NCBI GenBank assembly: GCA_949128115.1
Contig: OX421966.1
Location: forward strand, 35,853,042-35,917,041
Source: Anaspis maculata
Taxonomy: Eukaryota; Arthropoda; Insecta; Coleoptera; Scraptiidae
DNA: 64,000 nt
Reading direction: 5' to 3'
In this document: piece by piece, positions 25,155 to 36,377 of the stretch
Position numbering within the stretch: the first letter of the stretch is position 1
How the letters are laid out: every line of letters starts with the position of its first letter
The notes under the pieces: generated by a model
Database searches by the model: none
The model's input: the letters and a program-made list of their open reading frames with translations, nothing else
Told to the model about the DNA's origin: nothing
Made by a program: the position numbers and the translations under genes

Positions 25155-25456
25155 CATATTGGTGAAATACGGGGTTGCGGAATCAATCCGTCTGAGTTTA
25201 TTCCTTGACAGAAATCAATCAATCGGGTCTTTTTGGAAAGCTACAAGGATGAACTTTAGTTTGAGCCTTTAGACATTTTTGAAATCCAAAAATTATTTTT
25301 TCAAAACTTGAATTTTTTTGGATTTTGAAAAAATATTTATTTACAGGCTGAAACTAAAGTACATCCTTGTAGCTTTCCAAAAAGTCCTGGATGATAGATT
25401 TCTGCCAAGGAATAAACTCAGACGGATTGATTCCGCAACGCCACATTTTACCAATG
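25155..25456. mobile_element. Foldback element, about 300 bp
   Basis: The arms are highly similar reverse complements: 25174-25206 pairs perfectly with 25407-25439 (33 bp), and 25229-25251 with 25362-25384 (23 bp). A short AT-rich centre separates them. Almost the entire element is stem. No convincing target duplication was found. The 66-codon frame at 25318 is only the right arm read through. Confidence 0.8.
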
Positions 25457-26807
25457 TAACTTCATTCTTAACTTGCGTTTCACTTCTGGACAACAGCGGT
25501 ATCAACCAGGGTCTCTGACCAGCACGAGAAGTACGCAGTTAATACAGCCCTGACGTCAATTGGATGTAAAAGAAACCTAGAACCTAGCGTAGTATTTAAA
25601 TTCTGCATGGGGCATCTTCAAAGCGCAACCTTAGGAACCAGCAAACATGTCGGCAAATTTGCTGGATGTTTATAGGTCAGCGGTCTCTCTCTTCAGACAT
25701 TTTTAATACTCCGAAACCCTGCTTCATATCTTGTACACGTCCGTTACGGCTTGGCCTATATCCCGTCCCTTTATTTAGCATAATAAACAACCAAGCACAC
25801 GTTGGCTCCGCGTTAAAATTAATTAACTCGTTCGCAGTTGTCAACAGCAAAACTCGGCGGCGATGTGGTGAAGGTGGTACCAATCCACCACCACCACCCT
25901 CCAAAGCCCACTGAACTGAGGTTCAAAACTATACAGCGAGCAGAGCCCAGAGCTTGGGCTGTTTTGTGCTGCTCTTGCCGTATGCCCAATACAGAGGCGC
26001 GCCCTTTGATGATGACTGTAGTTTCCGCTGCCGCGTTGTAGGGGCGAGCAGCGCAAACTGCTGAATTAAACTGTGCATGCAAGTTTTAGTTGCTAGCTGG
26101 GGTCTCACATATTACACTCGTGAGGTAATTATGATATGATGATGCATGGCTTAGGGTAAGTACACGAGTATAATAGGAGACACATACGAGTAAGTACCTT
26201 GTGATCCGCAAAATCCGTAATCAGGGGTAGCTTTGAACTTTGAAGTCGAAAAATTTTGCTAAACATGCTCATAATCGGCCAATCGATGGATGTGTTCCCA
26301 AAGCCAACCCCAATTCCGAATTTTCTGGATCACATGGTATTATGTTAAAACTGTTGCAAGTTGGACACCGGACTGAATTTTTTCAGCGGCTGTACTATAC
26401 AGGGCTTCATCATACTGGAGAATAAAGTGTGCTTCAAAGACGCGAGTCTGCAATTCTTTCGTTCCTCTGGTTAGCGATGTGCTGTTTGATGGTAAAATTA
26501 GTAAGCCGGGTTCGAGTTGCGAGACATTATGCGGGCACGGTGCCATGAATTCCAAAGGACCATCGGCAATGGTTGGTTAAATCAGTCTGCAATAATTCTC
26601 GTTTTGTGCAGATTTGCTCGTTTTGCGTCCGAACTTGGGAATTCGCTAAATGACGGCATACACGTGCTCAGTTGAATAGACTGGTAGCACAGAATCTGGT
26701 AGTATAGCCGCCACTTTCGGAAAAGATAAATGAGCTGATTGATGTTATGCATGGAAATTCTTTATTCGACGAACTCTAGCTGATGGGTCAAGATTTACCA
26801 CTATGAA
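25457..26807. other. Non-coding sequence, no gene seen
   Basis: Short frames overlap in several registers around 25.67-26.08 kb without domains. A CCACCACCACC run (about 25888) generates proline or histidine pseudo-repeats. Confidence 0.45.
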
Positions 26808-27172
26808 ATTTGGCAAACATGTTCAGAAAACCCTCCTTCGTATTTCCAGATGTGGCGCCACCCTCCAATTTGCGCCAGGGGCACTGTATTGCGGTTAATA
26901 TACCTGCTAGGGGTAAATTCTGCAAAAATGATTCCTGGCCGGTCTCTGGTACCGCAGTCCACAGTCGGTATTTTTTAGTTCTGTTTGGTCAAAAATACAT
27001 GCAGAAATGAGTGGAAAGTATATTTTCCGACACATCTTTACATGCAAAGTTTCAAATGCTGTCTTCACACGTTGTTTCTATAGATTTTAAGGCCAATTTT
27101 GTTTAAGTACAGGAAAGATAGTGAAAAGCTGCCAAAACTTCAGCAAAAATATGAACGTCTACATTTTTTGAT
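26808..27172 (-). mobile_element. Outer left arm of the 26.8-33.0 kb repeat mosaic
   Basis: Reverse complement of about 32640-32985. Matching landmarks are GATGTGGCGCCAC, GCACTGTATTGCGGTTAATA, GGTACCGCAGTC and AAGTACAGGAAAGATAGT. Identity is moderate, with indels, so the copies are old. The stretch 27173-27297 that follows matches 28388-28516 in the same orientation. The two arms therefore belong to a mosaic with repeated rearrangement and not to one clean element. Confidence 0.6.
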
Positions 27173-27297
27173 TCTCGTGAAGAATATACTTTAATCTAAT
27201 GGCCTCTGAAATATTTTCAAAGATGAATACATCTAACAGTAAAAAAAAGTTTTGTGAAAATTGTCAAAGAAAAAACAGGTTTTCTCAAGTTAACTTG

Positions 27298-28950
27298 TAG
27301 TACAAGAAAGATAGATTCCAACCTCGGAAAAAATATGGACGTCCTGAAAATTTGATATTTTGTTCAGAATTGAGTGCTCTACAACATATCCAGAATCGCC
27401 AAAAATCGCACCCGGGGGTTTTGAGTTATTGGAGGGGGGGTAAAAAATTGCTGGTAAAAATGGAGGGGATGGAACTCGTCAACCCATTGGATGCGAATAC
27501 ATTATAGTTCGACGTATCATATCCGATTGATACCATTTTGGCACAAAAAGTGTCCATCATTATTGAAGGGGAGTAGTGGGGGGGGGCGAAGCTCTGCTAG
27601 GTTGTTCATTGTTTTTTTATGGCCATGTAAAACCGACCACGACAAGTTTGGTATCTTTTCCGACTAAATTCAATCTCCTGAACTCGTATCCGATGTGTAA
27701 ATTCGGATGAAAACAAGTTTGAACAAGTTAACTTGAGAAAACTTGTTTTTTCTTTGAGAATTTTGACGAATTTCTTTTTTACTGTTGGAGGTGTTCATTT
27801 TTAGAAAAATTCCAGGGACCATTGAATTGAAGTGTATTCTCCACAAAAATCATACACTCGATCTATAATTTTGTTTCTCGAGTTTAAAAAATCTATTTGA
27901 ACTTTAGCCGGCGGGGCGCGTCGTCTACTACTGACCAGAACACTACAGCATGCACCTTTAAATGAAAACACCTCAAACTATTGAAGAAATAATTCCTCAT
28001 CTTTGAAAATTGGAGGATCTGTGGAGAATTGAATTCCCCATAACATAAACAAAATCGCCATGAATCGCACTGCAGGGTTTTGAGTTATTCAAGGGGAAAG
28101 GTAACAGTTCATAGAGTATGAATCCTGTCAAAGTGTTATCCTCCTCCTCGAATAACTCAAAATCCAGCATTGCGATTCATGGCGATTTTGTTCATGGTAC
28201 AGGGAATTCAGTTGTGCACAAATCCTCCAATTTTTGAAGATGAGTTGTTATTTCTCCAATAGTTTGAGGTGTTTTCATTTAAAGGTGCATGCTGTAGTGT
28301 TCTGGTCAGTAGTAGACGACACGCCGCGCCGGCTTAAGTTCAAATCGAATTTCGAAACCCGAGAAACAAAATTATACATCGAGTGGATGATTTTTGTGAA
28401 GAATACACTTCAATTCGATGGTCCCTGAGAATTTTCTAGAAATGAACACCTCCAACAGTGAAAAAAAAAATCGTCAAAATTGTCAAAGAAAAAACAAGTT
28501 TTCTCGAGTTAACTTGTTCAAACTTGTTTTCATCCAAATTTACTCATCGGATACGAGTTCAGGAGATTGAATTTAGTCGGAAAAGATACCAAACTTGTCG
28601 TGATCTGTTTTGGATAGCCAGAAAAACAAAATGGACCACCTAGCAGAGCTTCGCCCCCCCACTACTCCCCTTCAACAATGATGGACACTTTTTGTGCCAA
28701 AATGGTATCAATGGGATATGATACGTCAAACTATAATGTATCCGCATCCAATGGATTGACGGGTTCCATCCCCTCCATGTTTACCTGCAATTTTTTACCC
28801 CCCCTCCAATAACTCAAAACCCCCGGGTGCGATTTTTGGCGATTTTGGATATGTTGTAGAACACTCAATTCTGAACAGAATATCAAATTTTCATGACGTC
28901 CATATTTATTCCGAGGTTTTGTCGATTTTTTTACTATTTTTCCTGTACTA
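27298..28950. mobile_element. Large foldback (near-palindrome), about 1.65 kb
   Basis: The sequence reads almost the same on both strands around a centre near 28115. Matching landmarks include AACCTCGG, ATGGACGTC, a GGCGATTTTG box, a stretch ending ACTTTTTGTGCCA, AGCATGCACCTTTAAATGA and CTACTACTGACCAGAACACTACAG, each paired with its complement on the other side. Each arm is about 800 bp and the loop is small. No open frame of note exists, so it is non-autonomous. A transcript through it would fold into a very long hairpin RNA. Confidence 0.8.
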
Positions 28951-28972
28951 TTGTTCGACTTGTTTTTATTCA

Positions 28973-30363
28973 AATGGGGTATAATCCAATTTTTTTCTTT
29001 AATTTGTAATAAGGAGCTGAACACTCCCTAATAAGCATGTGGTAGTTTGTTTCACTTTTATCTTCATAATAGGGCGGGAAAAAATTCGTAAAGAATTCCT
29101 TTCTGAGCCAGTGACGTCACTAGATCGAGCCAGGTTATACCCTGATTGGCAACATCGCGGTTTTGGGTGCGATGGTAACCAATACTTATTTATTTCTGTT
29201 TGAAACTATTTCGTAACAGACGTCAAGTTAGACGTCAAACTGGAGTTTGATCTGATTGAGGTGAATGAAATAAGTGTCCCAGCCGTTATTATCTGTTATG
29301 GACACAGGACAGAGGCTTTGAGGAAGGGAACTCAAGTTGACGACCATGGTAGATATACGTTCTACTGCACAAATACAACTTTTTCAAACGTGAAAGCGAA
29401 GAGGTGAAACTCCCATAGTTCGTCCAGAATAAGTAAATAACTTTCAATCTATCGGAAAAGAACATTCGTCCTCATCAAAACTGCTAGAAAACGGAACGTA
29501 GATGGTGTGTGGTGACTGGTGAGTATCGTTTTCGTTACTGTAAAAAGTGCGGTTGATGCTGGAGTATAAGACAGTCATCCTCGCAGTCACCCAAATTTTA
29601 TCGGCCAGACTCCAGACTTGACAGAACTATTAGGAATAGGTAGGTACTTACTGTGTGCATTACAAAGCAGGTAAAAAAGCGATCTGGACGATGCTGTCGG
29701 ATATGTTCAACTGAAAAGAAAGTATCCAATTTGCAAGATAAAAGCGAAGGTGACACCGGAAGATGAAGTTAGTTCAGTTATTTCAAAGTCGTAAGCATCG
29801 GAACTAGTATCACTTCCACTGTCTCCGTCTGTGGAAGGATTCTGGATACCGACCATTCAGCTGGGGTAGGTATTCACTGAATGTACACAGCTTTCCATAC
29901 AGTCGACGCTCACCGCTGATTGGGTGCATATTCTTTGGTATTGGAGCAACTAGCAAAAAAACATGTCTTGTCTTACCCAGGGCCTTATTATCTGGCATTA
30001 TTGTTATGAAGACAAGCAGAGGCAGACCGTGCACAAGAAAGAACAAAATAATAACAGTAAGTACGGATTTGCAGTCAGAGCTGACAGTCTGACAACTACT
30101 GGTTTGAATGTTTGAAACAGATCTTCGTTGCTATCGGAACTCAACTCGCGGGCGTGATCCCTGCTCGCGGGGTTGCCAGTTCAATGACGTCACTAGGTCG
30201 TCTCTTCAAACGAACCGGTCCCCTCCTGCTTTTTTCAAAAAAGAATTACCGCCTTATTGTGATATTCATGGTGAAATAGGCTATCACAGGCTTATTAGGG
30301 GATGTTAATATATAAAATAAATAACTACATAGTCCATTTTTTTAAATTGGATTATACCCCATT
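28973..30363. mobile_element. Inverted-arm element, about 1.4 kb
   Basis: AATGGGGTATAATCCAATTT (28973-28992) recurs perfectly inverted at 30344-30363. The similarity continues inward: CCCTAATAAGC paired with its complement, and a TGACGTCACTAG box on both sides near 29111 and 30186. Arms are about 190 bp and the interior about 1 kb. A minus frame in the interior (29810-30046, 78 codons) has no recognisable transposase motif. The element may be a distinct insertion or the outer part of the neighbouring foldback. Confidence 0.6.
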
Positions 30364-30506
30364 GACACATCGGATTCAAGTTCAGAGGAGACTAACAAGC
30401 GAATATGCCTCATGGGCATGAGGCTCAGTAGCGCACTTCCTTTTTGGAGGATTAGTGAACGCAAGATGTTAAGTGATTAGGGTTCTACCGTCTTGGGCAA
30501 AAAATT

Positions 30507-30900
30507 GCAATATGGCGGCCAAAATATCGACAGAATCATGAAATTCGGCTTGAAAATCAAAATGATCGTACTAGACAAGGGTAAGTTCCAAGTTTCATGA
30601 AAATCGTTCCACTAACAAGAGATTTCAATATGGCGGCCAAGATGGCGGCAGAATTATGAAACTCAGCTTGAAAATAGGAATGATCGTACGAGACAAGCGT
30701 AACTCTCAAGTTTCATGAAAATCTTTCCACTTATAAGAGATTTCAATATGGCGGCCAAGATGGTGGGGCAATCATAAAATTTGGCTTGAAAATAAGAATG
30801 ATCATACTAGACAAGGGTGAGTTTCAAGTTTCATGACAATCGTTCCACTAATAAGAAATTTCAATATGGCAGCCAAGATGGCGGCCGAATTATGAAAGCC
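30507..30900 (+). repeat. 118-bp tandem array, about 3.3 copies
   Basis: TATGGCGGCC-type words start at 30511, 30629, 30747 and 30865, exactly 118 bp apart each time. Each unit also carries a TTTCATGAAAATCGTTCCACT-like stretch. The period is not divisible by three and every frame has stops, so the array is not coding. Each full junction contains CCAAGATGGCGGC or a close variant, matching the YY1/Pleiohomeotic recognition core. Confidence 0.85.
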
Positions 30901-31175
30901 AACCTGCCTATTTGGTCCTTGAGGACCTAAGCTATCCACCGGATAAAGTTCAATCTTCAACGGCTGTAGCTTTATTTCCCGAGGAGAAGTTCAACTTCAT
31001 CGAAGTGCACAGGAGATCTCTGTTTTTTGAGAATAATGATAACGATGTATGGATAACAAAAATAGTGCCCATTGGCCACCCTTGGAGACATCAGCTATTA
31101 ATCGGAAAAAAGTTCCAAGACTCTTGTTTCAATTCTCGAGAAGGAGTACAGCGTCTTAATTTCTGCACGGACTCG

Positions 31176-31214
<39 letters not shown>

Positions 31215-31489
31215 CGGCCACATAAGCGTCATTCTGTTACTTATATAAAAAAATGTGCTCCAACTGATTTCGACCTCCTGAACACGAATATCGGGTTCAC
31301 TTTTGAATTGGAACATTTCTTTTTTATCGAAAAACCGAAAAAATGGTAGCCTTGTCACATGATTTTTAGTGATACCTACCTACTTTTTTTTTGTTATTGA
31401 GCGAACATGTTTCGTAATTTGAGTGCCATTATCCTTCAGGTACCTAGTATTGGCTATTTTAAAATGTTCAATTACTATTTCGGCACGTC
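30901..31489. other. Repeat-mosaic interior with a spurious 145-codon frame
   Basis: A 145-codon plus frame (30912-31349) runs through a (GACA)n microsatellite, which gives it a DRQT repeat. The flanking GACCTCCTGAACACGAATAT box resembles sequence near 27667 and 28557 of the neighbouring foldback. It is repeat-derived and not a supported gene. Confidence 0.5.
31176..31211. repeat. (GACA)n microsatellite, about 9 copies
   Basis: Perfect tetranucleotide run of about 36 bp. The lack of interruptions suggests a young or still variable locus. Confidence 0.9.
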
Positions 31490-32245
31490 TGATTTTAAAT
31501 TTGTAGGGTCGTGTAATATGCGCCGAGCCGTGGCTTTGCGGCCGTTTTCAAAAATCGATAACAATTGACCTAACGGTCGGATCGAAGTGGGGTTTTTGTC
31601 AAAAGAAAGTTCAAATTGTTCTCTAAATATAATGCCGTACATGCAGTGATGTATTTCATTAAGAAATTGTAGTTGCCTGCATATCGCAACTTTCTACATC
31701 TTACCGCGAATGCCAGCACTTGATCGGCGAAGCCGCCCTACACCAAAATGTTATTTTTGTAATTGTTCATGATTATTTCGGCAACATTTTTCTTGATTCG
31801 CGTACCAAGGCCATGAGCTACCCATTCGAGTTGAAATATTTTCTGTATTGAATTTCGTTTTGTTCGGAGGAAAGGATATCAAGCACCAGCAAGCAACGAA
31901 TAAATCATTTGCGGCCGAGCCGTAGTTTCGGAGTCATTTTCAAAAATCAATAACTACTAATCGGCACCTCGCACCGATGTGAAATTTTCATTAAAATAAA
32001 GTTCAAATCAATCTCTAAATATAACTCCGCATATGTATTATGGTAAAATGATAAGATCGGGTACTTCCTCGCATGTGATAACTTTCGAGATCAGGCCGGC
32101 TTCTGAAATGCAGCATTCAACGGCGATGCCGCGTCACACTAAATTGTTATTATTGTCATTGTTTATTATTATTTCGTCAAGATTTTTCTTGGTTCGGGAT
32201 ACAAGGTCATGAGCTACCCAATGGAGTAAAAATTTTTCGCAAAAA
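31490..32245 (+). repeat. Diverged tandem duplication, period about 390 bp
   Basis: GCCGAGCCGT at 31522 and 31914, and CATGAGCTACCCA at 31812 and 32208, mark two copies with the same internal order, including CTCTAAATATAA, a GGCGAWGCCG box and ATTATTTCG. Divergence is substantial. No frame is conserved between copies. The second copy runs directly into the (GGAC)n microsatellite. Confidence 0.7.
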
Positions 32246-32270
32246 CCTTTTCGTCTAGGACTAGATGCGG

Positions 32271-32314
32271 GGACGGACGGACGGACGGACGGACGGACGG
32301 ACGGACGGACGGAC
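32271..32314. repeat. (GGAC)11 microsatellite
   Basis: Eleven perfect GGAC units. It explains the RPSV and GRTD pseudo-repeats seen in open frames on both strands here. Confidence 0.95.
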
Positions 32315-32379
32315 AAAGCGAGGACAAAAGCGCCTTCCCGTTTGGAGAAGTGCGCTAAAAAAGAGCCACCCGGCCGAGT

Positions 32380-32985
32380 TTCGCCCTCCCCCACGACCCC
32401 CTTCGGCAATGATCAACACTTTTTGTGCCATAATGGTATCAACGAGATGTGCTGCGTTGAATGAACTACGACGTATTTGCATCCATTGGATTGACGGGTT
32501 CCATACCCTTCATTTTGAGGTGTGATTTTTCACCCCCTCTCAAATAACTCAAAGACTCAGGGTGCGATTTTTGGCGATTTTGGATATGCAGTGGTGCACT
32601 CAATTTTGAACAGAATTGATCTGATCTCATCTGAGAACTGATCAAATTTCAGGACGTCCATATTTTTGCTGAGGTTTTGGCAATTTTCTAACTATCTTTC
32701 CTGTACTAAAACAAAATTGGCCTTGAAATGCATCAAAACGACGTGTAAAGGCAGCATCTGGAACTTTGCTTGTGAAAGTGTACTCATCACTCATTCCTAC
32801 ATGTATTTTTGAACAAACAGAACTAAAAAATACCGACTGCGGTACCAGAGATCAGCCAGGAACCATTTTTGCAGAATTTACCCCTAGCAGGTATATTAAC
32901 CGCAATACAGTGCCTCTGGTGCAAAATCTTGCGTGGCGCCACATTTAAAATGGCAAAGGAACGTCTTCTCAACAAGTATGCCCCC
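32380..32985 (+). mobile_element. Outer right arm of the repeat mosaic
   Basis: Positions 32380-32710 resemble the 28.64-28.95 kb arm of the large foldback in the same orientation (CTTTTTGTGCCA, GCGATTTTTGGCGATTTTGGATATG, GGACGTCCATATTT). Positions 32640-32985 are the inverted partner of 26808-27172. The arm ends near GTGGCGCCACATTTAAAATGG and the C-run at about 32983-32990. Confidence 0.6.
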
Positions 32986-35546
32986 CCCACTATACGAGAT
33001 CATCAGAGAAACGAGGGAAAACAAGCTACATCACCATCACACTGACCACGATCATGTGGTCCATTTCGGCAAAAAACTGGTAAGATAGTAGTTGCTTGAG
33101 ATGTCGATATATTTCTAAAGCAAAAGAGGATCAAGATAAGGAAGTGAAAACAATCAAAATGAAGTCGCCGAGCGAGGCGCTGAGGTTAACAGCGAAAGTT
33201 GAACTTGAGGATGTTCATAATCATAACCACTGCATAATGTTTCATTACGATTCTTCTCAGTAATTCGTTATGACTGTAGCTGAAAGTGGAGGAGAATACG
33301 AGCGAGTTAACCGCCCTTGCAAACTTCCTATTTCTCTCCTGCTCGCGTACACTCCAAAGGAGTAGTTGTACAAGAAGGCAAACTTTACTACGTCACTTGA
33401 TAATAAGGAAAATGTGTATAAGTAAGTGTAATTTGAATGCGAAGTGGAAGAAGAAGGGCCCGGTGGTACGGTTCGGTGCTCGCGCGGTGCCTGCTCCTGC
33501 GAGAAACTTTTCTCGGAGAGAGCACCAGCAGGTTGAGGGCACGGCGGCGCAGGCAGCAATTTGAGACGAAGACGAGACTACTACCGCTGCACGACTACCG
33601 TATGTTTATATTCATTTTATTACCCACTCGACACTAAGTGGGGTGGCCATCAAACTTTGGCAATTTAGAGGCAACTTCTATCGTTCTGTAACCGCTAATT
33701 TATTCCACGGATGCCCAGACTGGCGCACCGGCGGCACTCGGATAGGATCTCCTCCAGTTTCCGGTGACTCGGTCCTGTGCAACACCAGCAGGACGACGAC
33801 GACCACAATTATGCATGCACGCGGGATTTCGCCATCAGGACGAGATACGGGGAGCGAAGAGCATCACAGTAGCAGAAGTGGTAGGTGGTGACGGTCGGTG
33901 GAAATTATCATGGATCACAGCGGTTTGCACTTGATGCAAGAGGTCCGGTTTGTGCGGAGTTTTTGGTCGGAATCCAGCCGGAGGACCAGGCATATTCAAG
34001 GGAGTGTAAGGACGTGTGGTTTTCCGCACCAACTATTGTTCTATTCTACTGATCTGTGACTTATGTAGAATTATGCGATAGTATTTTGTAAGTGTTCGGG
34101 CTTTTGGAGAACTTGGAGAAAATAAGCACGTGCAAATGGTGATTATGTCGGAGTTATGTTTGAACTACTATCAATAGCCAATACGCGATATTAGTGGTGA
34201 CGTCAGAGTCGTCACTAATAGTCAGAGAGAGAGAGAGAGAGTCAGAGTTCATTATTTTGTTTGGTTGGTTATGGTTATGCTTATGTCGTGAAAATTGGCC
34301 CAAGTAAGTCCGAAACACGCGTGTCTGTTGGATTTCGATGGATACCGTAGCCCTCACCATAGAATAAATAGACCACAACGTTGATGACTTGCACGATTGT
34401 GATTTTACCGAAAGGTGCGCCAGAGAAACAGACCCTGTCCAGATTTTTTCCTTGTTTTACAGGCACCAACTCATTACAAAATGTTCATACTGCATCAAGT
34501 AAGTGGGTACCTATACAGCTTGTGATTTCAGCGGAAGCGAATCCAAAGCTGTCGCATTTCAGCTTCAACCTGTGGTGCCGGCGGGGCTTGAGAAAAATCG
34601 CTTTCACTATACCTCGTTCAAAATTGACTTGTCTAAACTACTGTCATAATAATACACCTACAGATTTAGTTTTCTAATGTCACAGGTAACTATGTTTTAT
34701 GAAGAAAAGCACTCTTGCGATTGCGAGTAAGAAATCAAAAAATTCAAACATCAGTATTTTGCTCAATTTTTTGTGATAGTCGCCAAAAAAATGTCGTGTG
34801 CACCTCGGTCAAAAGGTTCTTCTTTGGCCTCACCTGTTTTGCAGCCTCGGCTACAAAATTTCAGATTCGGCCAAAAAACATTACCTTTATGGCCTTGATA
34901 CACAAAGTACTATTCTTGAACAATAAACATTTTTCTATTCTATTCTAAAAGATAATTTCAGCCCAAATTGAACCAGTAATTCTAATAAATAACAAAAGAA
35001 CACAGAAAAATTACAGCGGCATACTTTTCAATTGAGATAATTCAGACGTATGACCTATTGCACACCACTGACTGGTAGCCCCCCCCCTTCTAAAATCGAA
35101 AGTATATTAATGAAATTATTCTTACGCATGTAGAATTTTCTTTGAATTCAAGATTTTCATGGAAGTTATTGCACATTTTGTTTGCAGATTTTTCTCAAAA
35201 AACTCATCAGGTGACTCAGGTGAGACTGGTGCATGCGTGAGGCGATTTTCTCTTACATAGACGCAAGATGAGTTAATATGTATATTTTCTGGATGTATTA
35301 TCGGACATTAAAAAAAATATATTATAGGTGCATGAATTGTGCTTGAACAGCGTTATGAAAGTTGTATACCTGTGTTATAGATTTTGTCTAGCCAAGTTCT
35401 GGTTCCCGCTTTACTGCTTTAAAACGGAGAGAGAGACCCACAACAGTTTTACCGTCAATTTCAGTGCGCAACAATCGCTATTATTCATTAAATTTTTTGA
35501 CAATGCCGACTTGAAGACTCAACTCCTCCGTTATTACTCTCTTATT
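32986..35546. other. Non-coding sequence with GC-richer patch and (AG)n
   Basis: No gene is supported. Positions 33430-33900 are richer in CpG, with frames in several registers but no domain. A perfect (AG)9 run covers 34224-34241. AATAAACATTTTTCTATTCTATTCTA near 34920 looks like a polyadenylation signal followed by a short TTCTA repeat of the kind left at retroposon 3' ends; this is weak evidence. Confidence 0.4.
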
Positions 35547-36377
35547 TTATGTTGAGCAAGCAACAGTTGCATGTCGGTGGTACCTACACCCACTTTGCAG
35601 AGAATTTGGGAAACAGTGACGATGTTGCACAACAACAGCTCCTTTGGTACACAAAAGAGCAATTTTTGCCTGCATCATCCGAATTAACTTGCACTGGGGT
35701 AATCGCGCCTTCATTATCACGCCAGAATAAAGCAAATTACCGTATTTCGACAATAAAAGACGATTCCGACCGAGATGGTGCGCGGCCCCGGCTCTTAACT
35801 GCAAACGATCGCCTCGATAGCCATCTGCTGCCGCTGCTTGGAGAACACACGGATATTTCCCAACTCTGCGAGCGAATGCAAAACAGCCCAGAGGAGGGCC
35901 AGACATCCAGCCTCCCGGCGAAGCCGTGTAATTAAGTGAGATGATACAGTTAATCGTACTTTCATTTTCCTGCTTGTTACATAAATTTGCAAGCTCAAAG
36001 CAGATAAGTAGGGACGCGCCAGAAGAAGAGCGGCACTTGGCAAAAAACCATCTGCCCAACGTTCTCTCCACGTTCTGTACGTAAACCCCGAGTCGTTCCC
36101 TTATTATCCTCAGCTTCCAAGTCCCAGGGAGTCGTTCATTTAAGAAATAGTAGTATACTAGAGGCCCAGCCCTGCAGCTAGGACCTCTCGAGATTGTGTC
36201 TCGAGTGCTTTCTCGGAGCTTAATTCCATTATAGGCCTCGCTTTGTTGCGTTAATCGTTTCGATAAATCATTAGACGCAGCGGGGTTTGAGGCGAAAAAG
36301 TTGGCGCGTAAGAAAAGCTCAACAACTATCATCGACTGGGCTACAGAGATAACAGGCAGCGTGTAGGTATTATACAA
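35547..36377 (-). CDS. Longest open frame in the window, unknown and probably non-coding
   Basis: This is a 276-codon minus-strand frame from an ATG at 36377. I recognise no domain, signal peptide or repeat in it. The composition is rich in Arg, Ser and Leu in an unstructured order, and a 128-codon plus frame overlaps its 3' half. Stop-free length can arise because the region is GC-richer than its surroundings (about 35.7-36.3 kb). A lone hAT-like tip (CAGGGCTGGGCCTC on the minus strand, 36161-36174) lies inside the frame, which also argues against a conserved gene. It is kept because it is the longest frame; transcription or conservation would be needed to believe it. Confidence 0.15.
   Translation of the reverse strand: MYNTYTLPVISVAQSMIVVELFLRANFFASNPAASNDLSKRLTQQSEAYNGIKLRESTRDTISRGPSCRAGPLVYYYFLNERLPGTWKLRIIRERLGVYVQNVERTLGRWFFAKCRSSSGASLLICFELANLCNKQENESTINCIISLNYTASPGGWMSGPPLGCFAFARRVGKYPCVLQAAAADGYRGDRLQLRAGAAHHLGRNRLLLSKYGNLLYSGVIMKARLPQCKLIRMMQAKIALLCTKGAVVVQHRHCFPNSLQSGCRYHRHATVACST

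Noticed and set aside
30507..30900. 118-bp array as a CRISPR-like structure
   Set aside because: The whole unit repeats without unique spacers, and the sequence is eukaryotic.
30912..31349. 145-codon plus frame with DRQT repeats
   Set aside because: The repeat comes from the (GACA)n microsatellite, and the flanks belong to the surrounding repeat family.
32134..32525. Frames with RPSV or GRTD repeats on both strands
   Set aside because: They are translations of (GGAC)11 in different registers.
32974..33075. Short exon-like frame rich in His and Asp followed by GTAAG
   Set aside because: About 35 codons only, upstream sequence is a transposon arm, and no family is recognised.
36161..36174. 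hAT tip CAGGGCTGGGCCTC on the minus strand
   Set aside because: No matching inverted end or 8-bp duplication was found.
35547..36377. 276-codon minus frame as a real protein gene
   Set aside because: No domain or composition signal, overlapped by another frame, and it contains a lone hAT-like tip. Listed only as a very low-confidence entry.
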